A stretch of 64,000 nt of DNA from Rhizobium leguminosarum (GCF_017876795.1 NZ_JAGIOR010000004.1:62001-126000); one strand, 5' to 3'. Numbered from the stretch's first letter, positions 1-8,974 are shown. Made by a program: numbers and translations. The notes: generated by a model not told the origin, from the letters alone.

Positions 1-3000
1 ATCACCAATAATGGCGCCGGTAACGCTTTCGATGTGGTGCAGACCGGCGCTGGTTCGACCGATATCAATGTCAGCGGCAATATTACAGCGGCGTCAGGCG
101 CAGGCATCGTCGTTCGCGACACGACCGCGGGCGGCAACATCAGCGTCACGACGGGCGCGGTGACGGCGCTGACCGCCGGCAAGGACGGCATCGACGTCCA
201 GGCGCAGTCGCTGACCGGCAATGTCACCGAGGTGGCGAACGGCGACATCAGGGCCGGCAATGCCGGCATCGTCGGTGCGATCATCCCTGCCGCGGCGAGC
301 GGCGACATCGACCTGACCGCCAACGGAGCGATCGATGCGCGCTTCGGCATCGACGCCGAGAACTTCGGTTCGGGTTCGACCACGGTCAAGACGGTCGGTC
401 CGGTCACGGCGACGACCGGCAACGGTCTGTTTGCGCAGACGAGCGGCGGCAATGTCACGGTGACGGCGGGCGACGTGAGCTCCACCGGCAACACGGCGAT
501 CGTCGCGCGTCAAATCAAGGCGGCCGGGGCCGGCGCGATCGCGGTGACGGCGGGCAACGTCTCGGGCACGACCGGCATCGAGGCGACCAACAGCGGCACG
601 GGCGCGACCAGCGTCACCGCCACCGGCACGGTCGTCGGCACGCTGGCCGAAGGCATCAAGGTAACCGGCAATGGCGCGGTCAACGTCACGGTCGCCGGAA
701 CGGTGACCGGCGCAACGCGTGGCCTGTCGCTGGTTGGCGGCACGGGCGGCTCGGGCAACATCTCGGTCACCGGCACTGGCGGGTTCGTTGGCCAAACCGG
801 CGATGCGGCGAACATCCTCAACAATGGCTCGGGCACCACCACGGTCGACATCTCCGGCGCCAGCAGATCGACTTCAGGCGCAGGCATCGTCGTTCGCGAC
901 ACGACCGCGGGCGGCAACATCAGCGTCACGACGGGCGCGGTGACGGCGCTGACCGCCGGCAAGGACGGCATCGACGTCCAGGCGCAGTCGCTGACCGGCA
1001 ATGTCACCGAGGTGGCGAACGGCGACATCAGGGCCGGCAATCCCGGCATCGTCGGTGCGATCATCCCTGCCGCGGCGAGCGGCGACATCGACCTGACCGC
1101 CAACGGAGCGATCGATGCGCGCTTCGGCATCGACGCCGAGAACTTCGGTTCGGGTTCGACCACGGTCAAGACGGTCGGTCCGGTCACGGCGACGACCGGC
1201 AACGGTCTGTTTGCGCAGACGAGCGGCGGCAATGTCACGGTGACGGCGGGCGACGTGAGCTCCACCGGCAACACGGCGATCGTCGCGCGTCAAATCAAGG
1301 CGGCCGGGGCCGGCGCGATCGCGGTGACGGCGGGCAACGTCTCGGGCACGACCGGCATCGAGGCGACCAACAGCGGCACGGTCGTCGGCACGATGGCCGA
1401 AGGCATCAAGGTAACCGGCAATGGCGCGGTCAACGTCACGGTTGCCGGCACGGTGACCGGCGCAACCAACGGCGTGACCCTGACCGGCGGCACGGGCTCC
1501 ATAGCCGTCTTGTCGTCCGGAACGATCCGCAGCATCTCCGGACTTTCTTCGGGTGAAGCGATCCACGCCGGCGGCGGGCCGGTCATGCTCACGAACGGAG
1601 GTTCCATCATCGGTGCGGCGAACTTCGGCGCTGCGGCAGACACGTTCGTCAACGCCGGCACGTGGAGCATGGCAGGTGGCACGAGCGATTTCGGTGGCGG
1701 CGGCGATACGTTGCGCAACGCGGCTTCGGGCGTGATCGATGCGGCGGGTGCGGGCGCTCCGGCAATGACGACCCTCAACAATCTGGCGCTTTTGGTGAAC
1801 CAGGGCCGGATGACGATGGTCAATGGCATCGCGGGCGATGCAGTCCAGACGAGCGGCAATGCCCGCTTCGAGAGCGGCTCGGTCTATGCAATCGACATCG
1901 ACAGCACGGGACAGTCGGACCGCTTCACCGCGCAAGGAAACGTGCAACTGGGGGGCACCGTTGCAGTCAGTGTGAGCGGTGGAACGGTTGTGCCTGGTTC
2001 GCACTATACCGTGGTGACGGCAAGTGGCGGAGTGAGTGGGCATTTCGATTCACTCCTCGGAGGAACAGCATTCCTCGTCCTGCACGACAACTATGACGCA
2101 AACAATGCATATCTCGATATCGAGAAGCGGGCATTTGCTCTGGCAGGCCTGACGCCGAACCAGACCGCGACGGCTGGCGCTCTCGACGGCTTGCCAATAT
2201 CGGGATCTCTGTACAATGCTATCCTCGACCTCCCGAATGACACGGTTGCGCAATATGCCTTCGACCAGCTTTCCGGTGAGATCCATGCTTCGGCAAATAC
2301 CGCATTGATCGAGGACAGCCGCTTCCTGCGCAGCGCCGTCAACGACCGCATCCGTGCCGCCTTCGATAGCGTGGGGGCAGCAAACGGCACGGTTGTCACC
2401 TATGACGATGGCAAACCGCGGGCGGCAGCGGCGACCACGGATGGTCTCGCCGTCTGGGGCCAGGGTTTCGGCTCCTGGGGCCATACCGACGGCGACGGCA
2501 ATGCCGCAGGTCTCGACCGCTCGACCGGCGGCTTCTTCATCGGCGCGGATGCTCCGGTGTTCGACACCTGGCGCTTCGGCGCGGTCGCCGGCTACTCCAG
2601 CACCGACCTCAACGTGGAGGATCGCCACTCGTCGGGTTCGAGCGACAACTACCATTTCGGTCTCTATGGCGGCACGCAGTGGGGCGCTCTCGCTTTCCGC
2701 ACCGGTGCCGCCTACACCTCGCATGACATCTCGACCTCGCGCGAGGTGATGTTCCCCGGCTTCAGCGACAGCCTGAAGGGCGATTACAACGCCGGCACGA
2801 CGCAGGTGTTCGGCGAGCTGGGTTACGGCATGCGCGCCGGCAACGTCGCCTTCGAGCCCTTCGCCAACCTCTCCTATATCAGCCTCAAGACCGACGGCTT
2901 CACCGAGAAGGGCGGCGCTGCGGCGCTGACCGGCGCCAGCGCGACGACCGATGCGACCTACGCAACACTCGGTCTGCGCACATCGACGGCCTTCACGATG

Positions 3001-3264
3001 GGTGGGGTCCATGCCACGGCGAGAAGCATGCTCGGCTGGCGCCATGCATTCGACGATGTGACCCCGCTCGCCTCGATGGCCTTTGCCGGGGGCTCGCCGT
3101 TCACCATCGCCGGTGTGCCGATCACGCGAGACGCTCCCGTGGTCGAGGCCGGTCTCGACTTCCAGCTCTCATCCAGCGCCGTGCTGGGCATCACCTACAG
3201 CGGCCAGTTCGGCTCCGGTATCGTCGATCAATCGGTCAAAGCCAATTTCAACATGAAGTTCTGA
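1..3264 (+). CDS. Autotransporter (type V secretion) protein, 5' end outside window
   Basis: The frame is open from base 1, so the signal peptide and first part of the passenger lie upstream of the window. The visible passenger is rich in Gly, Thr, Val, Asn and Ala (GNVTVTAGDVS-like strands), as expected of a secreted parallel beta-helix. About the last 270 residues (from GLAVWGQGFGSWG, near base 2440) form a beta-barrel translocator of the autotransporter type, with alternating amphipathic strands and a terminal Phe (FNMKF). The family exports its own passenger across the outer membrane, often for adhesion. The passenger holds a near-perfect tandem duplication of about 260 residues. A globin gene follows 12 bp after the stop. 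Function of the passenger is unknown; the autotransporter call is strong. Confidence 0.9.
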   Translation: MTNNGAGNAFDVVQTGAGSTDINVSGNITAASGAGIVVRDTTAGGNISVTTGAVTALTAGKDGIDVQAQSLTGNVTEVANGDIRAGNAGIVGAIIPAAASGDIDLTANGAIDARFGIDAENFGSGSTTVKTVGPVTATTGNGLFAQTSGGNVTVTAGDVSSTGNTAIVARQIKAAGAGAIAVTAGNVSGTTGIEATNSGTGATSVTATGTVVGTLAEGIKVTGNGAVNVTVAGTVTGATRGLSLVGGTGGSGNISVTGTGGFVGQTGDAANILNNGSGTTTVDISGASRSTSGAGIVVRDTTAGGNISVTTGAVTALTAGKDGIDVQAQSLTGNVTEVANGDIRAGNPGIVGAIIPAAASGDIDLTANGAIDARFGIDAENFGSGSTTVKTVGPVTATTGNGLFAQTSGGNVTVTAGDVSSTGNTAIVARQIKAAGAGAIAVTAGNVSGTTGIEATNSGTVVGTMAEGIKVTGNGAVNVTVAGTVTGATNGVTLTGGTGSIAVLSSGTIRSISGLSSGEAIHAGGGPVMLTNGGSIIGAANFGAAADTFVNAGTWSMAGGTSDFGGGGDTLRNAASGVIDAAGAGAPAMTTLNNLALLVNQGRMTMVNGIAGDAVQTSGNARFESGSVYAIDIDSTGQSDRFTAQGNVQLGGTVAVSVSGGTVVPGSHYTVVTASGGVSGHFDSLLGGTAFLVLHDNYDANNAYLDIEKRAFALAGLTPNQTATAGALDGLPISGSLYNAILDLPNDTVAQYAFDQLSGEIHASANTALIEDSRFLRSAVNDRIRAAFDSVGAANGTVVTYDDGKPRAAAATTDGLAVWGQGFGSWGHTDGDGNAAGLDRSTGGFFIGADAPVFDTWRFGAVAGYSSTDLNVEDRHSSGSSDNYHFGLYGGTQWGALAFRTGAAYTSHDISTSREVMFPGFSDSLKGDYNAGTTQVFGELGYGMRAGNVAFEPFANLSYISLKTDGFTEKGGAAALTGASATTDATYATLGLRTSTAFTMGGVHATARSMLGWRHAFDDVTPLASMAFAGGSPFTIAGVPITRDAPVVEAGLDFQLSSSAVLGITYSGQFGSGIVDQSVKANFNMKF
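94..1470 (+). repeat. Long tandem duplication inside the autotransporter passenger
   Basis: Bases 94-600 reappear at 874-1380 with an offset of 780 nt and almost no differences; one visible change gives Ala to Pro (aatgcc to aatccc at about 259 and 1039). The second copy lacks 30 nt (bases 601-630 of the first copy), after which the match resumes, 631-716 pairing with 1381-1466. The missing block is bounded by GGCACG repeats, so slippage or recombination between them explains it. Both changes keep the reading frame. Confidence 0.93.
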
Positions 3265-3276
3265 GGAAGACATACT

Positions 3277-3696
3277 ATGAACCAACATAACATTTCTCTC
3301 GTCCAGGAAAGCTTCCGGAAGCTGGTTCCGAGAGCGGGTCAGGTCGGCTTGATGTTTTACGGCCGCCTGTTTGAGATATTCCCCGAGGTGCGTCCGATGT
3401 TTGCGGCGGACATCGGTCCTCAATCCAGGAAGCTTGTTCAGATGCTCGCCCTTGTGGTGAACGGCCTGGACAAACTCGATACGATCCTGCCCGCGGTGAA
3501 GGAACTTGCGCGCCGGCACAAGGGCTATGGTGTGGTCGAAGCTCATTATAAGGCGGTGGGCCAGACGCTGATCTGGACTCTTCGACGCGGCCTCGGCGAT
3601 GACTTCACGCTAGAGGTCGAACGCGCCTGGAGCGAAGCCTTTGGAGTCCTCTCGGGCGTGATGATCGCCGCTGCAAACGAGCCACTATCCGCCTGA
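3277..3696 (+). CDS. Single-domain bacterial globin
   Basis: The 139-residue product has the length and pattern of a single-domain bacterial globin of the Vitreoscilla/flavohaemoglobin-head type. It shows FYGRLFEIFPEVRPMF in the B-CD region and ARRHKGYGV in the F helix, where the His should be the proximal haem ligand. Such proteins bind haem and oxygen or NO in the cytoplasm. No reductase domain follows, so a partner reductase would have to be encoded elsewhere. A GAGGA ribosome site precedes the ATG. It lies 12 bp behind the autotransporter stop and may be cotranscribed with it, which is an unusual pairing. The family call is firm; the physiological role (NO detoxification or oxygen supply) is inferred. 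Confidence 0.88.
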   Translation: MNQHNISLVQESFRKLVPRAGQVGLMFYGRLFEIFPEVRPMFAADIGPQSRKLVQMLALVVNGLDKLDTILPAVKELARRHKGYGVVEAHYKAVGQTLIWTLRRGLGDDFTLEVERAWSEAFGVLSGVMIAAANEPLSA

Positions 3697-3878
3697 TCCT
3701 TCTGAGCGGAAGTCCCGGCAAATGGTCCGCCGCGTGCCAGCGGCGGCCGGAGTTCATTGTCGACCGGCACACCAGGGACTGGCTCGATCTTATGACACCA
3801 CATCTCGCATCACGCCGGATCTGGCAAGGCCTGCTCGATCTATGCGCGGCGGCGCGCAACCAAACGAAAGACCCTTGC

Positions 3879-4541
3879 ATGAAGAGCACCAGAGCCCGCT
3901 TTCTTGGAACCTTCTCCATCGCAGCGCCCGCGATCGTGGCCGGCGTGACGTTGTATATCGCTCCCGATGTCGCGATCTCGACGCCGAGCCAGGCGGCGTC
4001 GATCACCGACCGCCACGACGATCCGGCGCCGCAGCATTTCGACGTCGCCCAGGCTCAGTCCGGCGGCCAGAACACCGGCGCCGCGACCGCGTCGAGCCTG
4101 CCGGGGGGCGCATCATCGCTCAACGAGACCTACAAGGACTGGCGCGTCGCCTGTTCCCAGCAGAGTGCGGCGAAGCGCTGCGTGCTGTCGCAGGTCCAGG
4201 CGCAGCAGGACGGTCAGCGGGTGCTTGCGATCGAGCTCAACCCCCAGAGTGGCAACACCGTCTCCGGCACGCTCGTCCTGCCCTTCGGTCTGGCGCTCGA
4301 ACCGGGGATCTCGTTCCAGATTGACGAAAAGCCGGCGATGCAGCCAGTTCGTTTCCGCACCTGCGTGCCGGGTGGTTGCCTTGTCGCCGTCGCCTTTGAT
4401 GCACCGACGCTCGTTGCCTTGCGCGCCGGTACGGTGCTCAAGCTCAAAGCGGTCGCCGACGGCGGCGCGGCCGTTCCGTTCTCGATCTCGCTGCAGGGGT
4501 TCGCCACAGCCCTCGACCGCGTGGGGACGCTGTCGCATTGA
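3879..4541 (+). CDS. IalB-family (invasion-associated locus B) exported protein
   Basis: The start is set at the ATG at 3879 because a GAAAG ribosome site lies just upstream and the protein then begins with a typical signal peptide (MKSTRARFLGTF, hydrophobic stretch, AQA-type region). A longer reading from 3792 would place the signal inside the protein. The mature part carries the IalB pattern: YKDWRVAC, a second Cys in KRCVLSQ, an LPFGLALEPGI block, and the pair in FRTCVPGGC. IalB proteins are periplasmic or surface proteins of alphaproteobacteria; the name comes from Bartonella erythrocyte entry, and the biochemical role is not settled. Length (220 aa) is usual for the family. No clear operon partner is seen. 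Confidence 0.85.
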   Translation: MKSTRARFLGTFSIAAPAIVAGVTLYIAPDVAISTPSQAASITDRHDDPAPQHFDVAQAQSGGQNTGAATASSLPGGASSLNETYKDWRVACSQQSAAKRCVLSQVQAQQDGQRVLAIELNPQSGNTVSGTLVLPFGLALEPGISFQIDEKPAMQPVRFRTCVPGGCLVAVAFDAPTLVALRAGTVLKLKAVADGGAAVPFSISLQGFATALDRVGTLSH

Positions 4542-4669
4542 GGGTCGCTGGGCTGGAGGCCTTCTTCTGCCGGCTGATCCGGTCCGAAACGAAACAGCAT
4601 GAGATTTCGCAACAAGCTATGCGAGCGCGGTCGCCAGCGGCTGCATAACGATCATCCGAAGGAGCGAAA

Positions 4670-5170
4670 ATGCATTCCGGTCTAAAAAAATGGCTGCTGG
4701 CCCCGCTGGGCTCTGTCCCAATGATTATGTCGTTGGTTGTAGCCGCTCCTGTCTCCGCGGAGGACGACCATTCGATCTACTACGGATCTCGAGCCGGAAT
4801 GCACCTGACGACAATCTCCAAATCCGGCATTGGCACCGCCAACGCGGTTATTATGGTTAAGCACACATCGAAGGACGCTAAGGCATTTTGCGTCGAATAC
4901 GACCAAGACAACTTCATGGCTTGCGTCAAGCAGATGATGGCAGAAGTGAAGGTGAGAGATCGTGTCACTGGGAATTGCACGAAGAAAACCTGGACGGATA
5001 TGTATGGCCTATCGTTCGCCTTCGAAGATCGCCCGAAGAGCTCTGATATAATGGCCGACTACGCTGTGCGCGATCTGAAGACAGGCGAAATCTTGGACGG
5101 ATCGTCGGCGTCCGGTTACGGCGAAGCCATCACGATCTTTCAGCAATTATGCCCCGGTATCGCAAAGTGA
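4670..5170 (+). CDS. Small exported protein of unknown function
   Basis: The 166-residue product starts after a good AAGGAG site and has a clear signal peptide (MHSGLKKWLLAPLG, hydrophobic run, VSAEDD cleavage region). Four Cys remain in the mature part (in AFCVEY, MACVKQ, GNCTKK and LCPGI), which could form two disulfides in the periplasm. No known domain is recognised. It is flanked by the IalB-like gene and a DUF3592 gene, both in the same orientation, but the spacing is wide and cotranscription is not evident. Coding reality is well supported by the start signals and codon pattern; the function is unknown. Confidence 0.75.
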   Translation: MHSGLKKWLLAPLGSVPMIMSLVVAAPVSAEDDHSIYYGSRAGMHLTTISKSGIGTANAVIMVKHTSKDAKAFCVEYDQDNFMACVKQMMAEVKVRDRVTGNCTKKTWTDMYGLSFAFEDRPKSSDIMADYAVRDLKTGEILDGSSASGYGEAITIFQQLCPGIAK

Positions 5171-5365
5171 AACGACGCCTTGTTTTGACCTCGGCGTTCG
5201 GCGCTATCGGACCGGACATGGTGTCGCGCAGTCCTTTCTCATGTATTGCCGATGCGTGTAATCCATCACTATTCGGGGGTCGGCGTGTTCGAGCCGGGAG
5301 TGAGAACTGGAGAGCATTTGTGCCGGGGACGATCTCTGATAGCGATACAGGCTGGGGAAACGCGC

Positions 5366-6352
5366 TTGGAACTTAAACTCATCTTGATCGGGTTGGCATG
5401 CGCGACGGCTAGTTTGTTCGCTCTCGTCACCTTCCTGAAATGGAAGGAGGTGCAGGCGGCCAGAAGTTGGCTTCCCGCACGGGGGACGATCATCTCGTCT
5501 CGCATCGAAGCACGCGAGGTGCGCATCTCAATCTCCGGCGCTAACACGACGAACACCACGGAAATCCGAAATTTCCCGGCGATTACTTTCAAATACACGG
5601 TCAATGGCAGCAGGTTCGAGGGTACGCGCTACACTTTTCGCAGCCAGATTGGCAATTTCCAGATTCCTGAAACCCTCGCGCGCTATCCCATGGGGGCCGA
5701 GGTCACCGTCTACTATGACCCTTCCGATCCCAGGAAGTCGGTCATCGAACGGACGATGCCTGACGACAGCATCAAGATCATGGCCTATATCTCGGCGGGG
5801 CTGGTGGTCGGATCGGTCACCTTGGTTTTCCTCGTCGGCGGCGTCGTGGATGCAATACGGCCGCATTTACCTGGTCCTCAGAACGCCGGCGCCGGCATGC
5901 TTCTGACAATCATGGCGTTGATCGTCCTACGCATGGGCTTCGCACAGAAAGCGACGGCGGAAGCCGCGGCCAAATGGCCTACCACGCAGGGAAGCATCAG
6001 TTCTTCAGGCATCGAGGCATTTCGCATCCGGAGCGCCTTCGCCGATATTTGGCTGTGGCGTTGGCGCATCGTCTTCAAATCTCGCATCCGCTACGCCTAT
6101 ACCGTCGCTGATCGGGATTATGCTTCCGGTCGCGTCGCCTTCGGCGCGACTTTCGCGGCTTCACTGCCGGCCTTGATCGACGGAGATTCCCGCCGCTATG
6201 CCGAGGGCAGCAAGGTAGACGTGCATTATGATCCCTCCAATCCGGCGATTGCCGTGCTCGAATGCAGGGTGCGGGGGCTCTGGACCTTGTGGGGGTTGGC
6301 AGGTGCGATGTTGATCGGCGCAGCGGTGCTGGTTGGGTTGCCTGCCCAATGA
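5366..6352 (+). CDS. DUF3592-type membrane protein with two extracytoplasmic repeats
   Basis: The protein has two similar halves, each with a membrane segment, a (A)RSWLPARGTIISS or AAKWPTTQGSISSSG motif, and a HYDPSNPAIAVLE or YYDPSDPRKSVIE motif, which is the DUF3592 signature. I chose the TTG at 5366 because GGGGAAA lies 6-7 nt upstream and the product then begins directly with a membrane segment; the frame is open further upstream to a TTG/ATG at 5246/5252, which would add about 40 unlikely residues. Four hydrophobic segments are visible (near residues 4-22, 140-160, 178-192 and 310-326). DUF3592 proteins have no established function. The start is uncertain. Confidence 0.75.
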   Translation: MELKLILIGLACATASLFALVTFLKWKEVQAARSWLPARGTIISSRIEAREVRISISGANTTNTTEIRNFPAITFKYTVNGSRFEGTRYTFRSQIGNFQIPETLARYPMGAEVTVYYDPSDPRKSVIERTMPDDSIKIMAYISAGLVVGSVTLVFLVGGVVDAIRPHLPGPQNAGAGMLLTIMALIVLRMGFAQKATAEAAAKWPTTQGSISSSGIEAFRIRSAFADIWLWRWRIVFKSRIRYAYTVADRDYASGRVAFGATFAASLPALIDGDSRRYAEGSKVDVHYDPSNPAIAVLECRVRGLWTLWGLAGAMLIGAAVLVGLPAQ

Positions 6353-6421
6353 GAGCGTCCATCCCCTATCAAGGTCGACGGCCAGTTCAAAACCGTAGAG
6401 GCGCGGCGCGTTCAGATCGTC

Positions 6422-6658
6422 GTGCTCGCATGGCTCTACATTGGGGTGGCAATGGCGGGGCTGATCGCCGGCGTTGTTTCTGCCTCCAGGTCTGGCTTTG
6501 CGAAGCACCCAAACCATCGAAATGAGACCGTCAAGGATACGACCGCTGCCAGCTTTTTCCAGAGCTTGATAGGGGGCGCACCCGATGGTCTATCTGCCTT
6601 ACCGAGCGGCGCCAGGCTTATCTCCGAACCGTCGTCGGAAGCAGCGGTTGAAATATGA
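6422..6658 (+). CDS. Possible small membrane protein
   Basis: A 78-codon frame starts at GTG 6422 with one hydrophobic segment (LAWLYIGVAMAGLIAGVV). The same frame is already open from the stop of the DUF3592 gene (TGA at 6350), and the upstream codons also look coding (KVDGQFKTVEARRVQIVV), so it may be a short cotranscribed gene with a start before 6422. Its last 60 bases overlap the 3' end of the convergent AraC gene. No family is recognised. The call is tentative. Confidence 0.3.
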   Translation: MLAWLYIGVAMAGLIAGVVSASRSGFAKHPNHRNETVKDTTAASFFQSLIGGAPDGLSALPSGARLISEPSSEAAVEI

Positions 6659-7555
6659 GATGTCGTTGAACCCGACTTCAAAGGCGATCTCGCTGATCCT
6701 CTTGGAAGCATGACGCGGATCATTCAGCATGGTTTTGGCGCGCAGCAAGCGCTGCTCGAGGACGCGTTCGGAAAATCCGGATCCGGTTGCGGCCAAGAGA
6801 TCCTGGATGTAGCGGGCGGAGAGATCGAGCTTGCGCCCGATGAAGTCGGCGGAAAGCTCGGGGTTGGAGAATTCGGTGCGTATGCGCGCCAGAACAGCCT
6901 CGAGGCGCGCTGCGCGCAAGCCGGTCAGGCCGGCGCGTTCCGCTTCGTCTCCCTTTGCGCCTGTCACCAGCCCGACGAGATCGATGATTGTCGCCGAAAC
7001 GTGGGCAGCCAGCGTCGGCGAAGCCGGCAGATCGCCTGTATCGAAAAGCATGAGATAGTTGCGCAGCAGGCGCAGCGCTTCGGTATCGTGCCTGATCACA
7101 AGGCCCTGCTTGTCGCCGATCCTGGCAAAGGATACGTCCAACAGCTTCTTCGGGATGCCAAGATGGATCCAACTATTCTGATCTTGCCCCAAAATCGTTT
7201 GCGGCTCGCCCGCATCGAGGAATGCTTCGTCCGGCTTCAATTCGATGTCGTTGTGACGGTAGGTGCCGCCGATCGCTGTGGGGCTCGTGTTGATGACGAG
7301 CGAATAGCAGTCGTGCCTGTCCGCAAGGATGCTTTGCCGGGATCGCGTCACGCGATTGATGGTCCCGGTCATTTTTGCATAGACCAACGCCCCGAGATGG
7401 GAAGCTTCGAATTTGGCATGGAATGGATTCTTGTCGGAAATTCCGAATTCAACAGAGGCGATATCGGCCGTATAAATATCGCGCCACAATGAAAACCGAG
7501 CGTCACTTCCTAAATTTGCGGGCAAATCTGCGGATGAGAAAATAGCATTTCGCAA
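6599..7555 (-). CDS. AraC-family transcriptional regulator
   Basis: The 318-residue product has an N-terminal AraC-binding-like domain (about residues 20-200) and a C-terminal AraC/XylS DNA-binding domain with two helix-turn-helix units: LSADFIGRKLDLSARYIQDLL and the hallmark ISEIAFEVGFNDISYFNRCFRRRFG. Such proteins bind a ligand with the N-terminal part and activate a nearby promoter. The predicted start is a TTG at 7555 without a strong ribosome site, so the true start is not certain. It points away from the NAIT-repeat gene and has no obvious operon partner. The target is unknown. Confidence 0.88.
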   Translation of the reverse strand: MRNAIFSSADLPANLGSDARFSLWRDIYTADIASVEFGISDKNPFHAKFEASHLGALVYAKMTGTINRVTRSRQSILADRHDCYSLVINTSPTAIGGTYRHNDIELKPDEAFLDAGEPQTILGQDQNSWIHLGIPKKLLDVSFARIGDKQGLVIRHDTEALRLLRNYLMLFDTGDLPASPTLAAHVSATIIDLVGLVTGAKGDEAERAGLTGLRAARLEAVLARIRTEFSNPELSADFIGRKLDLSARYIQDLLAATGSGFSERVLEQRLLRAKTMLNDPRHASKRISEIAFEVGFNDISYFNRCFRRRFGDKPGAAR

Positions 7556-7688
7556 TAGGTAAGACCTTTTTATTGTTCAAAGAAATATAAATGCGCTCGA
7601 ACCATGCCCCGCAAAGCTTTCGTTTCCAGCGGGCCTTGCAGGTGGGATAGAGGACAGAGCGGGCGAACAAGGTTCGCCCCTCCCGAGC

Positions 7689-8003
7689 TCATTTCGTGAT
7701 GGCCTTGCCGTTCGGCAATTCCACGCCAAGGACGTCATCGACACTGCCGGCGCCGGTCTCAACGGGTGCGGCACCCTCGGCCGAACGAACGTTTGCGTTG
7801 AGGGCGTTGGAGGTAATCGCGTTCGACGTGATGGCGTTCGCGGTAATGGCGTTAGTGGTAATGGCGTTCGATGTGATAGCGTTGGAGGTTATCGCATTGG
7901 TCGTGATGGCATTAGAGGTGATGGCATTGCTGACGGTTTCCGCAGATGCCGGCACTGCGGCGGCGGTGAGAAGTGCGGCGAGGACAAGCTTGCGAATTTT
8001 CAT
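7689..8003 (-). CDS. Exported short protein with tandem [S/T/A]NAIT repeats
   Basis: The product begins with a clean signal peptide (MKIRKLVLAALLTAAAVPAS, cleaved near ASA/ET). The ATG at 8003 is preferred over the one at 8009 because AAAGGA sits seven bases upstream of it. Directly after the cleavage site come eight [S/T/A]NAIT units and a degenerate ninth (SNALN), then a non-repetitive tail ending in LPNGKAITK. Five-residue periodicity recalls pentapeptide-repeat proteins, but the A(D/N)LXX consensus is not met, so a repeat fold is only a guess. The ADYC-domain gene lies 92 bp upstream in the same direction. Function is unknown; secretion is inferred. Confidence 0.7.
   Translation of the reverse strand: MKIRKLVLAALLTAAAVPASAETVSNAITSNAITTNAITSNAITSNAITTNAITANAITSNAITSNALNANVRSAEGAAPVETGAGSVDDVLGVELPNGKAITK
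7797..7931 (-). repeat. Nine 15-bp coding repeats ([S/T/A]NAIT)
   Basis: The repeat block encodes nine 5-residue units in phase. Codons vary between units (ATT, ATC and ATA for Ile; several Ser, Thr and Ala codons), so the amino-acid pattern is kept more strictly than the DNA. This argues for selection on the protein rather than a recent DNA slippage array. Confidence 0.9.
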
Positions 8004-8095
8004 GATCATTTCCTTTCGTTTGAGGGAACCGAGGACAATCCAGCGGCTTCGAAATTCCTGCTCTTCGAAATTTCAAGGCAGGAAAGGGTGTTGCG

Positions 8096-8974
8096 CTAGC
8101 GGGAGCGGTTGAAAAGCAATGCCTTGCCGAACAGTCCGGCTTTGGCGTTCTGTTCCGTGCAGGGCGTCACACCGAGGCGGTCGGCGAGGCGGGGGCAGGA
8201 GCGGGTCAGACCATCGAGCGTCATTTTCTCCGGGACCCGAGTGTGTGCGACGCAGACAGCGCCCGCGACAGTCCATGCCGCTTCAAAACTCAGCTCGTCG
8301 CTGCCGGAACTCTCGGCCTCGCGCTGGATGCCGCGATCGTCGTAAATGTCGATCTTCATGCCGGTCCGGGTCGTGGCGCGGTCGCCGCAATAGTCGGCGC
8401 GGACCATGTTGACGCAGGCACGGTGGTATTCGGCGAGGTCTGTACCGTCAGGCAGGGTTTTCCAGGGCTTGTAGCCGAAACGGACACACTTGCCCTGTGC
8501 TCCGGCCGAGCATGTAAGGGTGAAACCCGACTGCGAAATCATTTTTCCTTCGCTGTCCCACTGCCCCTTGAGCGGAAACATAAAGCGGTTTCCATCGGGA
8601 TCGGGATCGCAGAGTTCGACCGGTGTCGCGCCATCGACAACGGTGACCTTATGCAGCAACACCTCTCCGTCGGGATCACGGCTGTCGGTTACGATGTCGT
8701 CGATGCGGACACGATGGGCAACAGGGTCGCCGGACAGGAGCAGCGACAGGGTAACGCCGATCATTTCTTTGCCCTGAAGAACTCTGCCGCTCGAAAAGAT
8801 AAGCCGGAAGGCGGTTCCCACCACTTCGGTTTTCACGATGCGCTCCGGCGGCGACGCTGCTGCCGCAACCGGAAGCGAAGAGCTTGCGAAGGCCACGCAA
8901 CAGATGAGGGCCCAGGCAGCCAATATAACAGCAGCCACTTTGTTAAACTTATATAGTCCGATCATCTCGGCCAC
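8096..8974 (-). CDS. ADYC-domain exported protein
   Basis: The product has an N-terminal signal or anchor segment (residues about 12-38, VAAVILAAWALICCVAFASS) and a roughly 240-residue extracytoplasmic part containing the ADYC block, RACVNMVRADYCGD, with several other Cys (ELCDPD, LTCSAG, GKCVRFGYKPW, CVAHTR, TRSCPR, VTPCTEQ). ADYC is a named domain of unknown function in exported bacterial proteins, and the Cys pattern suggests a disulfide-stabilised fold. Start is GTG 8974 or ATG 8965. It is upstream of the NAIT-repeat gene in the same orientation (92-bp gap) and divergent from the LuxR-type regulator, so the three may form a regulated secretion locus. Function is not known. Confidence 0.8.
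   Translation of the reverse strand: MAEMIGLYKFNKVAAVILAAWALICCVAFASSSLPVAAAASPPERIVKTEVVGTAFRLIFSSGRVLQGKEMIGVTLSLLLSGDPVAHRVRIDDIVTDSRDPDGEVLLHKVTVVDGATPVELCDPDPDGNRFMFPLKGQWDSEGKMISQSGFTLTCSAGAQGKCVRFGYKPWKTLPDGTDLAEYHRACVNMVRADYCGDRATTRTGMKIDIYDDRGIQREAESSGSDELSFEAAWTVAGAVCVAHTRVPEKMTLDGLTRSCPRLADRLGVTPCTEQNAKAGLFGKALLFNRSR

Noticed and set aside
874..2043. Long Arg/Asp/His-rich frames antisense to the autotransporter
   Set aside because: They are composition shadows of the GC-rich repeats, without start signals or known domains.
2050..3045. 331-codon frame opposite the autotransporter barrel
   Set aside because: It mirrors the codon structure of the true gene and has no recognisable motif.
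3727..3746. CCGCCG...CGGCGG hairpin after the globin gene as a terminator
   Set aside because: Stem is short and no T-run follows, so a rho-independent terminator cannot be claimed.
7797..7931. 15-bp repeats as a CRISPR-like or minisatellite array
   Set aside because: Units are contiguous, in coding phase and vary in synonymous codons; there are no spacers.
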